This document shows positions 4,738 through 5,746 of a DNA stretch of 5,746 bases, one piece after another (the first letter of the stretch is position 1; every line of letters begins with the position of its first letter). The notes below the pieces were generated by a model. The model was given only the letters and a program-made list of their open reading frames with translations, was not told the origin of the DNA and searched no databases. Position numbers and translations under genes: made by a program. The DNA is from Clostridia bacterium (lineage in GTDB: Bacteria; Bacillota; Clostridia; Christensenellales; CAG-917), in NCBI GenBank assembly GCA_017500745.1, contig JAFVYE010000060.1, positions 1 to 5,746 of the forward strand, written 5' to 3'.

Positions 4738-5746
4738 AAAATCAAGAAAAGAATTATATTTGCCAACATTAAACGTAATAGATAAATTTTTGGCAAACAT
4801 TGAATTTCCTTTGACAAATTCACAAAGAAATGCAATTGAATCTATAACAAATGATCTAAACAGCAACAAGAATATGTCAAGGATCGTAAGTGGCGACGTT
4901 GGCTCAGGGAAGTCAATCGTAGCATATTTTGCCCTGACGTATTCGGCTCTTTCATCAAAGCAGTCTGCATATATGTGTCCAACAGAAATTTTGGCAACAC
5001 AGCAATTTTATGCTTACAAAAAGCTTGCAGACAAACTTGGAATATCCTGCGCACTTTTAACTTCATCAACCAAAACTTCAGATAGAAAAGCAATTTTATC
5101 CGCCTTAAAAAGCGGAGAAATAGCTGTGGTCTTTGGCACTCATTCATTGGTGTCAAAGGACGTTGAATACAAGTCCTTGTCCCTTGCTGTAATTGATGAA
5201 CAACACAAATTTGGCGTATCCTGCAGGGCAGAACTTGAAAACAAAGGTGCAACCGACATCTTGACACTCACAGCAACGCCAATTCCTCGCACGCTCGCCC
5301 TCACGCTCTATGACGACATTGACGTGTCCAGCATATACAAAAGGGCTATTGCAAAAACAAACGTTTCTACAAAAATTGTCCCCGAACACAAGCTTGATGG
5401 ACTCATTGAATACATTGTAAAAGAGTGCAATGAGGGCAAACAGGCCTTTGTAGTGTGCCCAACAATCAAGGATTGTGAAGGCCTTGACATATATTCAGTT
5501 GACAAATTTATTGCCGAATATTCGCAAAAATTAGGGAATCTAACCGCATCAATATTGCACGGAAAGATGTCTGCAACCGACAAGAAGGAGGCAATGGAGC
5601 AGTTTTCGCTTGGAAAAATTGACCTCCTTGTTGCAACGTCACTTGTTGAAGTTGGCATAGACACGAGGGCTTCAATTATTGCGATACTCAATGCAGATAG
5701 ATTTGGTCTGGCATCACTTCATCAGCTCCGTGGACGTGTGGGTAGA
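4721..5746 (+). CDS. recG: ATP-dependent DNA helicase RecG, helicase core in the shifted frame, cut by window end
   Basis: This frame is open from before the A7 run to the last base, giving 342 codons that continue the RecG wedge region. Numbered as the repaired protein (240 residues from the first frame, then this), it shows the Q-motif-like FPLTNSQRNAI (269-279), Walker A GDVGSGKS (298-305), motif Ia CPTEILATQQ (326-335), FGTHSLV (378-384), motif II DEQH (399-402), motif III TATPIPRTLALTLY (424-437), motif IV QAFVVCPTI (481-489), LHGKMS (519-524), motif V VATSLVEVGID (544-554) and motif VI HQLRGRVGR (574-582). The window ends right after motif VI; roughly the last 90-100 residues of a normal protein of about 680 are missing. 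One oddity is FGVSCR (404-409), where most RecG proteins have FGVxQR. There is no credible independent start here: ATG 4874 is only seven codons before Walker A. The part belongs with 4000-4737 as one frameshifted gene. Confidence 0.93.

Noticed and set aside
4874..4876. Internal ATG as a separate start for a RecG-core protein
   Set aside because: It sits in the middle of RecG homology just before Walker A, leaves out the preceding conserved FPLTNSQ segment and has no upstream Shine-Dalgarno.
4842..5691. Several minus-strand ORFs opposite the recG helicase core
   Set aside because: They overlap the intact helicase motif frame, are rich in Cys/Ser/Leu as expected of reverse-frame translation, and resemble no known family.

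Overview
The window is a stretch of bacterial core genome, most likely from a low-to-mid GC member of the Bacillota (Clostridia-like). This rests on gene content, gene order, purine-rich Shine-Dalgarno sites and a four-cysteine ribosomal protein L28. The order rsgA - rpe - (extra gene) - rpmB on the opposite strand - Asp23/YloU - DAK2/FakA - recG closely follows the Bacillus subtilis cpgA-rpe-thiN-(spoVM)-rpmB-yloU-yloV-...-recG region, with some local changes. The exact genus cannot be told from this sequence.

Left block (1-1482, + strand): the C-terminal half of the ribosome-assembly GTPase RsgA overlaps the start of ribulose-phosphate 3-epimerase (rpe). A short MazG-like nucleotide pyrophosphohydrolase follows, sitting where B. 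subtilis has thiamine pyrophosphokinase. A clear intrinsic terminator at 1458-1482 closes the block.

Middle (1483-1969): an intergenic stretch holds a promoter-like sequence and a very short, probably meaningless or decayed ORF. It runs head-on into the rpmB terminator (1599-1623, - strand). rpmB (L28, - strand) has a strong ribosome binding site and an extended -10 promoter. It is divergent from the next block, and the two predicted promoters lie back to back in about 130 bases.

Right block (1921-5746, + strand): an Asp23/Gls24-family protein (YloU-like), the fatty acid kinase subunit FakA (DAK2 domain, YloV-like) and the branch-migration helicase RecG, tightly packed and probably co-transcribed. 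recG is cut by the window end. It is also interrupted by a one-base frameshift at a run of seven A (4714-4720): the wedge domain is read in one frame and the whole helicase core in the next. This is the most notable anomaly here. The likeliest explanations are a homopolymer indel in the assembly or a very recent mutation.

The genes are housekeeping functions (ribosome assembly and structure, pentose phosphate pathway, nucleotide clean-up, exogenous fatty acid use, replication-fork repair). I see no tRNA, rRNA, CRISPR array, insertion sequence or prophage, and no convincing new biological system.
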